This document shows positions 24,539-32,218 of a stretch of 39,159 bases of DNA, piece by piece. Position 1 is the first letter of the stretch. Each line of letters begins with the position of its first letter. Source of the DNA: CAZIQY01 sp964541605 (lineage in GTDB: Bacteria; Desulfobacterota; Syntrophia; Syntrophales; UBA2185); the NCBI GenBank assembly GCA_964541605.1, contig CAZIQY010000023.1:1-39159 (forward strand), read 5' to 3'. The notes under the pieces were generated by a model that saw only the letters and a list, made by a program, of their open reading frames with translations, was not told the origin of the DNA and made no database searches. Both the position numbers and the translations under genes were made by a program.

Positions 24539-25762
24539 CTACCCTTCCCTTTTCGCGATAAGCACTCCTGCAGCGACAGAAGCTGCCTGGACGGCCGATT
24601 CCGCCACATCCGACGGCTCCATACTGAACCCGCAGGAAAAACGGGACATGCCATCGGATTTCGGATTTACGAATCCTTCTTCCGTGAGCGCGGGCGAATC
24701 GAGTTTTTCCTGGTCCGTCCACTCCAGGGAAGACCGGAGATTGCCGTTCAAGACCACCATATCGAACTTCCAGATATCCCGTTTCTGAGTCTCGGTGTTT
24801 TCAAACTTTACGGCGATCCCGTCGCCTCCGGGGAGGGGATAGATCAGCGAAGGTCTTCCCCTGATGAGCCTTATGGGGCTTCCGCCAATCTCCTCCCGGG
24901 AATATTCATAGTAGTCCCGCCCCACAGTACGCAGATCGGTATAAAAGATCACACAGTGAATAGCCGGATTCCGCCTTTTTATCCACTTCGCCTGCTTGAA
25001 GGCGTGCATGCAGCAGACCGCCGAACAATACGGAAGCATCCTTTCGTCCCTGGCGCCGGCGCATTGAATGAAGGCAATATTGCGGGGGACCGACCGGTTT
25101 AATTTTGTTATAATGTCACCCTTGTTGATTTCCGCTTCCGCCGTCCATTCCTCGAATTCCAGGGATGTCATGATATCCGGATGGGTTCCGAAACCGAACT
25201 CCTTAAGGGGGGTCAGATCAACTTCTTTAAAACCGGATGCCCAGACGACATGATCAATATTGAGTTCTATTGTTTCAACCGCCCTCTGAAAATTGATAGC
25301 GGCCGTCGGGCATATCGTCACGCAGGCGGCGCAATGATTACAGACATCAAGATCAACGCGGCAGACAGGGGGATAGACATGCTCCCCTGCAGGCCGGATC
25401 GCCTTTTGGGAACATTCTCTTTCACACTTCCCGCAGAAAACGCATCGGCTTGCGTCGATGGCGGGGGGATTCTTTACAATCATCGCATGAAGGCGGCCTT
25501 CAATACTTCTGAGCTCTTTGACTTCCGTGCTCGTATGGACGGTGATCAGATGATGTTCTTTCAACCGTTTGATGTCCGTCCACAGAGGACAGAAGGCGCA
25601 GTGATCCGTCGGATAGAGTTTATCCAGTTTCGCGACCTGGCCGCCCAGGTTAGGGCTGTTTTCCACCAGGAAAACGGCTCGACCCGCATCGGCAATATCG
25701 AGAGCGGCGCTGATGCCCGCAACCCCGCCGCCAATGATCAGTACGGGCAGTGAATTCTTCAT
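24539..25762 (-). CDS. HdrA/QmoA-like FAD protein, short form
   Basis: 407 aa. It starts directly with the FAD-binding motif PVLIIGGGVAGISAALDIAD (residues 6-25) and lacks the N-terminal domain of the long HdrA. A CAFCP motif lies at ~56. Two 4Fe-4S clusters are internal (CVFCGKCERECSQKA and CNHCAACVTICPTAA, ~105-155) rather than terminal. FIQCAGARDERMLPYCSAVC is the HdrA-family signature. This arrangement is close to QmoA of sulfate reducers. It lies 1 nt after the NapG-like gene and 3 nt before the long HdrA, so the two HdrA-type proteins probably form a heterodimer. A separate sulfate-reduction role cannot be excluded. Confidence 0.8.
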   Translation of the reverse strand: MKNSLPVLIIGGGVAGISAALDIADAGRAVFLVENSPNLGGQVAKLDKLYPTDHCAFCPLWTDIKRLKEHHLITVHTSTEVKELRSIEGRLHAMIVKNPPAIDASRCVFCGKCERECSQKAIRPAGEHVYPPVCRVDLDVCNHCAACVTICPTAAINFQRAVETIELNIDHVVWASGFKEVDLTPLKEFGFGTHPDIMTSLEFEEWTAEAEINKGDIITKLNRSVPRNIAFIQCAGARDERMLPYCSAVCCMHAFKQAKWIKRRNPAIHCVIFYTDLRTVGRDYYEYSREEIGGSPIRLIRGRPSLIYPLPGGDGIAVKFENTETQKRDIWKFDMVVLNGNLRSSLEWTDQEKLDSPALTEEGFVNPKSDGMSRFSCGFSMEPSDVAESAVQAASVAAGVLIAKREG

Positions 25763-25763
25763 G

Positions 25764-26474
25764 TTACGACTTTTCCTCTTCCTCTTCCTCTTCCTTCAGA
25801 ATACCGTATTGTCTGCCCAGTTTCTTGATTCTTTCTACGAACCACGTCTTGAATTCTTCTTCCCGGTGGCTTCTCTCCTCTTCCTCCGCACGGCGCAATG
25901 TGAGGCGTTGCTCAGGCGGTAAAAACCTTTTTATCTTGTCGTAATAGACCACGATGGATTTCGGATCCGTGGGGCATCTCCTCTCACAGGCGTTGCAGCC
26001 GTTACAGATGTCTTCCAGAACAACGGGATAGAGGTCGTTTTCCAGTTTGATGGCGTCATACCGGCAGGCATTATAACAGATATCGCATTTGCTCTCTCCC
26101 GACCAGGTGAGGCAGGTGTTGCGGTTGATTACGGCGTTGCCGATATCGACATCGTCTGTCCCGATCCTCTTAATGGCGCCTGTCGGGCACGTCTTGGTGC
26201 ACGCCATGCAGAAGATACACTTTTTCCAGTCGAGCACGGGCGTCCCGATATTGGGAATCCCGCCGGAAATGCCGGCCGGATGGAGCGCGTCAGCGGGGCA
26301 TACATCGATGCATTGGTAACACCGCGTGCAGTATTTAAGAAATTCCGGTTCGATGAGAGCGCCAGGTGGACGGGGGAGCGCCCTGGCGCCGCTGACTTTG
26401 AAAAACGTAAAGATTACCGTGGAAATGGCGCCGCTGACAAGCACATGGAGGGCATCTCTTCTTGAAAATCCCAT
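25764..26474 (-). CDS. NapG-like ferredoxin with Tat-like N-terminus
   Basis: 236 aa. The N-terminus MGFSRRDALHVLVSGAISTV has a twin Arg followed by a hydrophobic stretch, as in Tat signals or anchors. Four cluster motifs follow: CTRCYQCIDVCP, CIFCMACTKTCP, CDICYNACRYDA (with an earlier Cys in RNTCLTW) and CNGCNACERRCP. The order is that of NapG/MauM-type periplasmic ferredoxins that pair with NapH. The tail is a highly charged coil ending in seven glutamates. It begins a second transcription unit, since a terminator and a gap of 200 nt separate it from the AOR gene. It is followed after 1 nt by the short HdrA. Confidence 0.75.
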   Translation of the reverse strand: MGFSRRDALHVLVSGAISTVIFTFFKVSGARALPRPPGALIEPEFLKYCTRCYQCIDVCPADALHPAGISGGIPNIGTPVLDWKKCIFCMACTKTCPTGAIKRIGTDDVDIGNAVINRNTCLTWSGESKCDICYNACRYDAIKLENDLYPVVLEDICNGCNACERRCPTDPKSIVVYYDKIKRFLPPEQRLTLRRAEEEERSHREEEFKTWFVERIKKLGRQYGILKEEEEEEEKS

Positions 26475-26522
26475 GGGAGATGATTCTCCTAATTAATATA
26501 AATTACAAATTTCCAAGATTAA

Positions 26523-26570
26523 AAGGTTCTGAGCAGAGCAAAGCCCTTGTTGCAGGCATTATAGAACCTT
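26523..26570. other. Long hairpin in the leader of the NapG-HdrA-Fdh unit
   Basis: AAGGTTCT (26523-26530) pairs with AGAACCTT (26563-26570), with a further internal pairing around aaagccctt. On the minus strand the hairpin is followed by TTTTAAT. A TATAAT box (minus strand, ~26558-26563) overlaps its first arm. It could be a terminator, an attenuator or a processed leader. Confidence 0.4.
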
Positions 26571-26633
26571 GCTAAAAATGAGTTTTATCCAAGTTTGATA
26601 TGGAATTCTATTAAATATGTCGCAGAAAATCAA

Positions 26634-26656
26634 GGGCGGGTGATCTTCACCCGCCC
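26634..26656 (-). terminator. Intrinsic terminator of the AOR transcript
   Basis: A perfect 10-bp stem GGGCGGGTGA/TCACCCGCCC with a 3-nt loop lies 19 nt after the AOR stop, followed on the minus strand by TTGATTTT. This is the strongest terminator in the window. It separates the P460-ferredoxin-AOR unit from the Hdr-Fdh unit. Confidence 0.85.
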
Positions 26657-26674
26657 TCATTTGAGTCTGTTGAT

Positions 26675-28498
26675 TTATGACTTGTACTCTTTTCGGGCCG
26701 CCGCAACATCATCGATGAGATATTCAAGGCCGAGACCCTTCAGTGTTGCTTCCGAAGGGATTCCTTTTTCATCCCAGCCGACGAAGCTGTAAAATTCATC
26801 CTGCATCTTCTTCGTATCTTCGGCAGTGAATATGTTCCCTTTCTTGGGACCGGCAGGAAGCTTTTCCGTCATGAAACGCTTCGGCAGGCCGTCATCCTTG
26901 CGGCTGACGCCTTCCCTGACGTTGAAGACCCGCTCCATGGTCATGATCCGCTTTCCGGTGGTCCAGTAATCGTCTTCTTTCATGCTCCAGCCGCAGAGCG
27001 GATTCAGCATGCCGACGGTGATCTTCGCGTTCTCGCCGCCCCAGAGAAGGCCGCTGGCGAAGGAACACAAAGAAAGGGAATTCAGCATCGCAAAGATGAT
27101 GAGGGCTCTTGTGGAGGCGCCTTCATGGTGATCCCCGCCGCAGGAACCCAGACAGTAGCTGTAAGCTCTCGCCTTGTCTCCCCGCGGGTCATGGGCTGCC
27201 AGTTCCTTGCCCTTCACCTGCATGGCATAGGCTTCCGCGCCCTTGCCGATCTGCGCGGCCATTTTCTTCACACCCTTGGCAAGCAGCTTGCCCGCCTTGC
27301 CCTCTTTATAACAGATCTTCCGGATAAGTTCCATATAGGTTTCCCCATCGCCCCACTTCGGTTTGAGACCGTCGAGGTCGGCAGGTTTGAGGATTCCTTT
27401 CTCTACGAGCTCCGTCGCGAATCCGAGGACGCCGCCTGTGGAGATGTTATCAATCCCGTAGGCGTCGCAGGCCTCGATCATGGCAAGTTCCGTATTGAGA
27501 TCCGTCATGCCGAGGTTGCTTCCCAGAAGTCCGCCGGACTCGTATTCCGGACCTTCGGCAATCAGTCCCTTGTATTTTCCCTCACGAATGACGCCCAGCT
27601 TCAGACAGTGAACGGGGCAGTGGTTGCAGGCCACGTGCCGCTTCCAGAATTTCCTGCCCGCCTCTTCCCCGCCGATCTTTACAATATCGGGATACCAGGT
27701 TGTCTGGTAGTTCTTTGTAATGAGGGACCCGGTAAAATAGTTATTCTGCTCTAAAAGACCCGCCGTTCCCCACCGCTTGATGCCCTGCCAGGCTTCTTTT
27801 TCCACGGCGAGCTTCTTGGCGTAATTGGCCATCTCCATGAACTTCCCATTGTCCGCCACCGGCACCGCTTTGGTGCCCCTGACGGCAAGGCCTTTGAGCT
27901 TCTTGTTTCCCATGAGCATGCCGGTGCCGCTTCTTGCGGCGGCGCGGAAGCGCTCCACAATCACGCAGGAAAAGGGAACCTGGTTCTCGCCGGCGGGGCC
28001 GATGACGGCCGTCCTGGCGTAGGGATCCTTCATTTCCTTCATGATCATCTCATGGGTCTCTTCCGTGGTTTTACCCCATACTTTTGCGGCATCCTTGAAT
28101 TCCACCTTGTCGTCCACAATGGAGAGCCACACAGGTTTTTTCGATCTCCCCTTGATGTAGATGCCGTCCCAGCCTGCCCATTTGATCTCGTTGCCGAAAT
28201 GGGCGCCCGTCTCCGCGTGGGAGATGAGTCCTGTATAGGGGCTCATATGGGCAATACTCATGCGTGTGGAAACGCAGTAGGTCCCGTTGAGCGGTCCCGG
28301 GCCGATAAACATGAAAGCGTCCTCGGCCAGGGGGTCTTTATGGGCCTTGTACTCGGTGGTCGCAAAATATGCCCCCAGACCGTTTCCGCCGATGGCCTTC
28401 TGATAAATCTCATCGGGAACTTCACGGGTTTTATAGGTCTGTTTACTTAAATCAATCTCCAGTATTTTTCCGAAGCATCCGCCTTTTGGTGTTGTCAT
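26675..28498 (-). CDS. Aldehyde:ferredoxin oxidoreductase family protein (tungsten/molybdenum)
   Basis: 607 aa. The ATG at 28498 is chosen because a perfect AGGAGG lies 8 nt upstream, inside the end of the ferredoxin gene. The first domain (CFGKILEIDLSKQTYK, FIGPGPLNGTYC, WAGWDGIYIKGRS) is typical of AORs. The cluster ligands ACNHCPVHC fall at ~291-298, and the fourth is likely C478 in LSLCSFASG. EGPEYESGGLLGSNLGM and GIDNISTGGVLGF are cofactor-region signatures. AORs oxidise aldehydes to acids or, in BamB, reduce benzoyl-CoA; the substrate here is not evident. The immediately upstream ferredoxin is its likely electron partner, as in AorAB- and YdhV-type operons. Confidence 0.9.
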   Translation of the reverse strand: MTTPKGGCFGKILEIDLSKQTYKTREVPDEIYQKAIGGNGLGAYFATTEYKAHKDPLAEDAFMFIGPGPLNGTYCVSTRMSIAHMSPYTGLISHAETGAHFGNEIKWAGWDGIYIKGRSKKPVWLSIVDDKVEFKDAAKVWGKTTEETHEMIMKEMKDPYARTAVIGPAGENQVPFSCVIVERFRAAARSGTGMLMGNKKLKGLAVRGTKAVPVADNGKFMEMANYAKKLAVEKEAWQGIKRWGTAGLLEQNNYFTGSLITKNYQTTWYPDIVKIGGEEAGRKFWKRHVACNHCPVHCLKLGVIREGKYKGLIAEGPEYESGGLLGSNLGMTDLNTELAMIEACDAYGIDNISTGGVLGFATELVEKGILKPADLDGLKPKWGDGETYMELIRKICYKEGKAGKLLAKGVKKMAAQIGKGAEAYAMQVKGKELAAHDPRGDKARAYSYCLGSCGGDHHEGASTRALIIFAMLNSLSLCSFASGLLWGGENAKITVGMLNPLCGWSMKEDDYWTTGKRIMTMERVFNVREGVSRKDDGLPKRFMTEKLPAGPKKGNIFTAEDTKKMQDEFYSFVGWDEKGIPSEATLKGLGLEYLIDDVAAARKEYKS

Positions 28499-28503
28499 GG
28501 TCA

Positions 28504-29259
28504 TCACCTCCTCGCCTTTTTGGTCTTAGCAGTTTTAACGGGGGTGATCCTTTTCCCACCGACATTGGGATAGAACGTAAGGAACATTAAATCTGCGCCG
28601 GCCTGCTCCGGCGTTACTGCCCTGTACGCCATATTGACACCGAACCCCAGTTTGTTTGCCATGAGGCAGGGACCCTGAGGATTGCCGGACTGGGCAGAAC
28701 AGGCTTTAACGCATTCCGGATCACCGCCGCACATGTCACAGATGAGGGGCTGGCCCGTATCGGGATTCGCCCAGACATACTGCGCCGGACAGGCCTCCTG
28801 ACATTTCAGACATTTGGCGCCGAGGCAGATCTTCTCGTTTAAAATAATCCCATTGCTTTTGGGATCCACCTGTATCGCTTTAGGCGTTGTGGGACAGGCC
28901 GCAATACATGGGGCGTCGTTACAGTGCCAGCACAGGACGGGAACGTCTATGGAATCTTTGTATTTCAGCACATGAATCCGGGATACGGAGGGTCTGACGA
29001 CGCCGGTGTGATAAACCGAACAGGCATATTCACAGGCCCGGCAGCCGGTACAATTCTGGCGTTCCGCAAAGAGAAATTTCATCGGATCCTTCTTCGGTTC
29101 CGGCGGTTTCGCCTGTGCCTGGGCGGATTTGGGAGCCAGGCTTCCTATGGTCGCCATGGCAACCGCACTGCCCGCTGCCACGGCTGTCCCCCTCAGAAAG
29201 CCGCGGCGGGTCGTTTCCGTCCGGATCAGCTCAGGTAACTTCTTTTTTTTATCTTCCAT
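28504..29259 (-). CDS. Tat-signal 4Fe-4S ferredoxin (DmsB/AorA-like)
   Basis: 251 aa. A twin-arginine signal is clear: TTRRGFLRGTAVAAGSAVAM at ~16-35, with an AQA-like cleavage site near 50. Four cluster motifs follow: CTGCRACEYAC, CWHCNDAPCIAACP, CLGAKCLKCQEACP and CDMCGGDPECVKACS, the DmsB/NrfC arrangement for four 4Fe-4S clusters. The ribosome site GGAGG is 7 nt before the ATG. It is coupled to the AOR, whose ribosome site lies in its last codons. AOR has no signal of its own, so either the pair is exported together or the signal is not used; the sequence alone cannot decide. Confidence 0.8.
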   Translation of the reverse strand: MEDKKKKLPELIRTETTRRGFLRGTAVAAGSAVAMATIGSLAPKSAQAQAKPPEPKKDPMKFLFAERQNCTGCRACEYACSVYHTGVVRPSVSRIHVLKYKDSIDVPVLCWHCNDAPCIAACPTTPKAIQVDPKSNGIILNEKICLGAKCLKCQEACPAQYVWANPDTGQPLICDMCGGDPECVKACSAQSGNPQGPCLMANKLGFGVNMAYRAVTPEQAGADLMFLTFYPNVGGKRITPVKTAKTKKARR

Positions 29260-29298
29260 ATTAAAACCTCCAATTTGATGACTCTAAGGTTTACAAAA

Positions 29299-29336
29299 GA
29301 ATTGACTTACGATTTACACCTCCTTTCAGTCAATTC
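29299..29336. other. Inverted repeat in the P460-ferredoxin intergenic mRNA
   Basis: GAATTGACT (29299-29307) pairs perfectly with AGTCAATTC (29328-29336). On the minus strand the loop holds AAAGGAGGTGT, an extra ribosome-site-like sequence not followed by a usable start. It lies 40 nt before the ferredoxin ATG and may stabilise or process the transcript. Confidence 0.4.
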
Positions 29337-29388
29337 ACCGATTTCTTTTATGTTTTTTATTGACCTTGTCCATGATCATCAACAGAGC

Positions 29389-29880
29389 CTATTTCATCTT
29401 GCTGGTGTACACATAGTCATTCTTCTTCTGGGCAACATGACATTTGATACACTCATCGATTTTTCCTTCCGATAAAATTCTCCCGTCTGTTCTGAACTGC
29501 ACCCAGAACCAGTCTCCCTCTTTCGGGTTGTATCCTTTCACTTTGTACATGACATCAATGTTCTTGAGCTTTTTATCCTTGGAAAAATTGTCCTGTGCGA
29601 TCATCGCCCCGTCGGGGAATTTCCCTTTTTTGCCTGTGATGGCCTTGTAAGCCGCATCATTCACGTACGTTGTGAGAAACGCCCCGTGAGGCTCCGGCCC
29701 TTTATACAGGGGTGTTGTCCCCGGCCACATCTTCCATTTTTTTGCGTAACCTTCTTTCTTCAGGTGATCCCATATGGCCGCGCCGTTGGCAGGAATCTTT
29801 TTGCCCTGAGCAAAGACAACTCCGGAAAAAACAAGACCCGCAATGAGAAATACAACGACTAAAAGAAAAGTTTTTTTCAT
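29389..29880 (-). CDS. Cytochrome P460-family c-type haem protein
   Basis: 163 aa. A Sec signal peptide is visible (MKKTFLLVVVFLIAGLVFSG, cut near FAQG), so the protein is periplasmic or outer-face. The fold signature HGAFLTTYVNDAAYKAI matches cytochrome P460 proteins, and CIKCH at 144-148 binds haem c. P460 proteins in nitrifiers oxidise hydroxylamine, but many relatives in other bacteria have no known reaction. It is the first gene of the AOR unit, with 129 nt between it and the Tat ferredoxin. It may take or give electrons outside the cytoplasm. Confidence 0.75.
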   Translation of the reverse strand: MKKTFLLVVVFLIAGLVFSGVVFAQGKKIPANGAAIWDHLKKEGYAKKWKMWPGTTPLYKGPEPHGAFLTTYVNDAAYKAITGKKGKFPDGAMIAQDNFSKDKKLKNIDVMYKVKGYNPKEGDWFWVQFRTDGRILSEGKIDECIKCHVAQKKNDYVYTSKMK

Positions 29881-30012
29881 GCACTACCCCCTCAACTTTT
29901 ATGTGTGTGATATGAAAACATGATGCTAAACATGGTTTAGCCCGTGGAGATGTCCTGATCCTGTTGAATGGTTGATGATTAACCCGTGATAATCTCGCAT
30001 CCGTAATTTTGA

Positions 30013-30041
30013 ATCTAATCAATTCAGTATTAAATTGTCAA
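30013..30041 (-). promoter_or_regulatory. Candidate promoter of the P460-ferredoxin-AOR unit
   Basis: The minus strand has TTGACA (30041-30036), a 17-nt spacer and TTAGAT (30018-30013), about 130 nt before the P460 start codon. The -35 box is perfect and the -10 box is moderate. Confidence 0.5.
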
Positions 30042-30076
30042 CGCTTTTTTTTGCAATAAGACAATGATTACAAGGA

Positions 30077-30098
30077 CTTATGCCATATATGACATAAG
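30077..30098. promoter_or_regulatory. 22-bp near-perfect palindrome between divergent genes
   Basis: Outer arms CTTATG/CATAAG flank a CATATATG core, with a single mismatched base pair (C at 30083, A at 30092). It sits 36 bp upstream of the P460 -35 box and 96 bp before the ModE-like start. It is the best operator candidate for the ModE-like protein. The rest of 29881-30193 shows no gene. Confidence 0.55.
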
Positions 30099-30193
30099 CG
30101 TATGGTGAAATTCCTTGCCATGGAACCTTGCATCATGCTATTGAACACACCATATATTTCCGACTTGTTTTTTAACCACCAGGGAGACAACAC

Positions 30194-30511
30194 ATGGAAA
30201 TCAAACATAAAATATGGCTGGAACGCGACGGTCGCGTCATTTTTGGTCCCGGGCGAGAGGGTCTTTTAAAGGCCATCAACGAATACCACAGCTTAAGCGC
30301 TGCAGCGAAGAAACTGAAAATGTCATACCGGGCGGCGTGGGGGAGATTAAAAGCCTCGGAAGAGAGGCTTGGGATGAAGCTTGTGGAGAATGAACCTGCA
30401 AAACAGGGGATGCATTTAACGGATGAAGCGAAAAAGCTGATAGAATGTTTCGACCGGATGGAACGAGATATCAGCCGTCTTTTAAATGAAGCCCAATGCA
30501 AACTGCCGTAA
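30194..30511 (+). CDS. ModE N-terminal-type winged-helix regulator (no molbindin domain)
   Basis: 105 aa. The LysR/ModE-type helix-turn-helix is clear: SLSAAAKKLKMSYRAAWGRL at ~34-53, then a wing ending in LTDEAKKLIECFDRM. In ModE this domain binds DNA, and molybdate is sensed by C-terminal TOBE domains, which are absent here. The protein may thus respond to another signal or pair with a separate sensor. GGGAG lies 8 nt before the ATG. It is divergent from the P460-AOR unit, so control of a tungsten/molybdenum enzyme operon is a reasonable inference. It ends 37 nt from the convergent RNase D gene. Confidence 0.75.
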   Translation: MEIKHKIWLERDGRVIFGPGREGLLKAINEYHSLSAAAKKLKMSYRAAWGRLKASEERLGMKLVENEPAKQGMHLTDEAKKLIECFDRMERDISRLLNEAQCKLP

Positions 30512-30548
30512 GACCCCTGTTGCCATCCAATGGGTCACTCTCAACCCG

Positions 30549-31421
30549 TTATGGCTCCTCGCTGTTTCTCAGGATCTCCATGATCTCCGCACCATAACGG
30601 GTCATCTTTTCATAAGACAGGACGCCCGAATATGTCAGCATATCCATGGAAGGCGCTTCCATCCTGACCAGGTCGAGCAGGGTCTGGTCGGGCAAAATCC
30701 TGAAGAGGGCCAGGTTCGTTACATTCGCCTTTTGAAAGCGCCAACGGTAGAGGTGCTTCAGGCAGCGTTTTTGATGCGCGGCAAGAGATTGATACCCTTT
30801 GATGTTTTTGTATCCCCGGAGATCGAAGTGATTTTCACCCCACATGACGTCGGCAATGCCCTCAAACGATTTTAGCGCATCAACTTTGAGGCCCTTCTCT
30901 TCTATCTCCTCTTCCAGCCTTCGATATAATTCCTTCAGATAAGCCGTATCTTCGACTGCGTACTGAAGCTGTTCCCAACTCAATGGCCTAGTGTCCCATC
31001 GCGAGCGTTGCATCGACTTCTTCTTCTCAAATTCGATACCCAGATACCGGCCGACCAGGGCTGCGAGAGACAGATAATGGCAGCCGAGGATTGAAGCAGC
31101 TCTGTGGGTGTCAAAAATGTTATGGAATGCAAATCCATAATCCCTTTTTAAAATGCGTACATCGTTATTGCCGGCATGCATCACCTTGAGGATATTCGGA
31201 TCGGCGAAAACCGACCCCAGGAAGGAATAATCCAGTCCATTCAGCGGATCGAAAAGGTAGGTTTTTTCATCAGCTTCGATCTGGATCAGACACAGCACTG
31301 CTCGAAAATAGCGGAAGGAATCATATTCCGTATCCACACAAATGATGGGAGAGCGGCTGATATCCTCTCTGGCCTCATCTATTTTGGAAAGTGTGTCAAC
31401 CCAGACCCAACCGTTTGTCAT
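30549..31421 (-). CDS. rnd: Ribonuclease D-like 3'-5' exonuclease
   Basis: 290 aa. The DEDD exonuclease residues are seen as CVDTEYDSF (D30, E32), MHAGNNDVRIL and YAVEDTAYL, the Tyr-containing DEDDy form. An HRDC-like helical domain follows at ~210-285 (HLYRWRFQKANVTNLALFRI). RNase D trims the 3' ends of tRNA precursors and other stable RNAs. At 290 residues it is shorter than E. coli RNase D and has a single HRDC region. The ATG overlaps the end of the EcfT gene as ATGA, so it is co-translated with the biotin transporter, with no known functional link. Confidence 0.85.
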   Translation of the reverse strand: MTNGWVWVDTLSKIDEAREDISRSPIICVDTEYDSFRYFRAVLCLIQIEADEKTYLFDPLNGLDYSFLGSVFADPNILKVMHAGNNDVRILKRDYGFAFHNIFDTHRAASILGCHYLSLAALVGRYLGIEFEKKKSMQRSRWDTRPLSWEQLQYAVEDTAYLKELYRRLEEEIEEKGLKVDALKSFEGIADVMWGENHFDLRGYKNIKGYQSLAAHQKRCLKHLYRWRFQKANVTNLALFRILPDQTLLDLVRMEAPSMDMLTYSGVLSYEKMTRYGAEIMEILRNSEEP

Positions 31422-32218
31422 TCAAATATTCCTGTCGAAATAAAAACACTCCCCATAAACAACAGCATCAGTGCCATGGCCGCAACATCGCGGGGAGTGA
31501 TTCGCAGTTCCCGGAGGGTTGTCCTGTAGCCCCTCTGATAACCCCTTGCTTCCATAGCGTCGGAAAGTTCATCGGCACGGCGGAAGGCGCTGATCATCAG
31601 GGGAATCGCCAGGGCTTTTGCCCATTTCGCCTTCTCGGAAAAGGAGCCGATTTTTATATCCGCCCCCCTGGCCATCTGGGCCATCCTGATCCTGTCAAAT
31701 TCTTCCAGGAGCGTGGGCATGAATCTCAACGCCATGGATATCATCACGGCCACATCATGTGACGGGACGCCAATACGCCGAAGAGGCCTGAGAAGGGTTT
31801 CAATACCGCTGATCAGTTCAGAGGGGGGTGTTGTCATGGTCAGAACGGCAGCCGTCAAAATCAGACAGGCAATCTGCCAGGTTACGAAAGCCCCCTGATA
31901 AAGACCTTCATAGGTTACCGTCACGGGAAAGAAAGAAAACGTGAATAATGCTGTTCCATCGGTAAAAAAGACATGAAGGAAAAAGAGGAGAAAGACAAAG
32001 ACCGCAAGCGGTTTAAGAGCGTTCAGGACGTGGTTGAGCGTCAATCGTGACACGAGAATGGCGAAAATGATAAATGCGCTGATGATGGCGCCGCTCAAAA
32101 GATCTGCCCTGAAGATCAGAACGCTTAACATAATCACAGAGACGATTTTGACTCTCGGATCCAGATGGTGTGTGATGGCGTCGCCATGGATATATTGACC
32201 CAGATTATACATTTTCAC
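31418..32218 (-). CDS. ECF transporter transmembrane protein (EcfT/BioN-like)
   Basis: 266 aa with about five hydrophobic helices (for example KIVSVIMLSVLIFRADLL, then ISAFIIFAILVS). The coupling helices carry the two Ala-Arg-Gly motifs typical of EcfT (MAQMARGADI at ~187 and AMEARGYQ at ~223), which contact the ATPases. It overlaps the ATPase gene by 14 nt. With BioY and the ATPase it would form an energy-coupling transporter for biotin in the cytoplasmic membrane. Confidence 0.85.
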   Translation of the reverse strand: MKMYNLGQYIHGDAITHHLDPRVKIVSVIMLSVLIFRADLLSGAIISAFIIFAILVSRLTLNHVLNALKPLAVFVFLLFFLHVFFTDGTALFTFSFFPVTVTYEGLYQGAFVTWQIACLILTAAVLTMTTPPSELISGIETLLRPLRRIGVPSHDVAVMISMALRFMPTLLEEFDRIRMAQMARGADIKIGSFSEKAKWAKALAIPLMISAFRRADELSDAMEARGYQRGYRTTLRELRITPRDVAAMALMLLFMGSVFISTGIFE

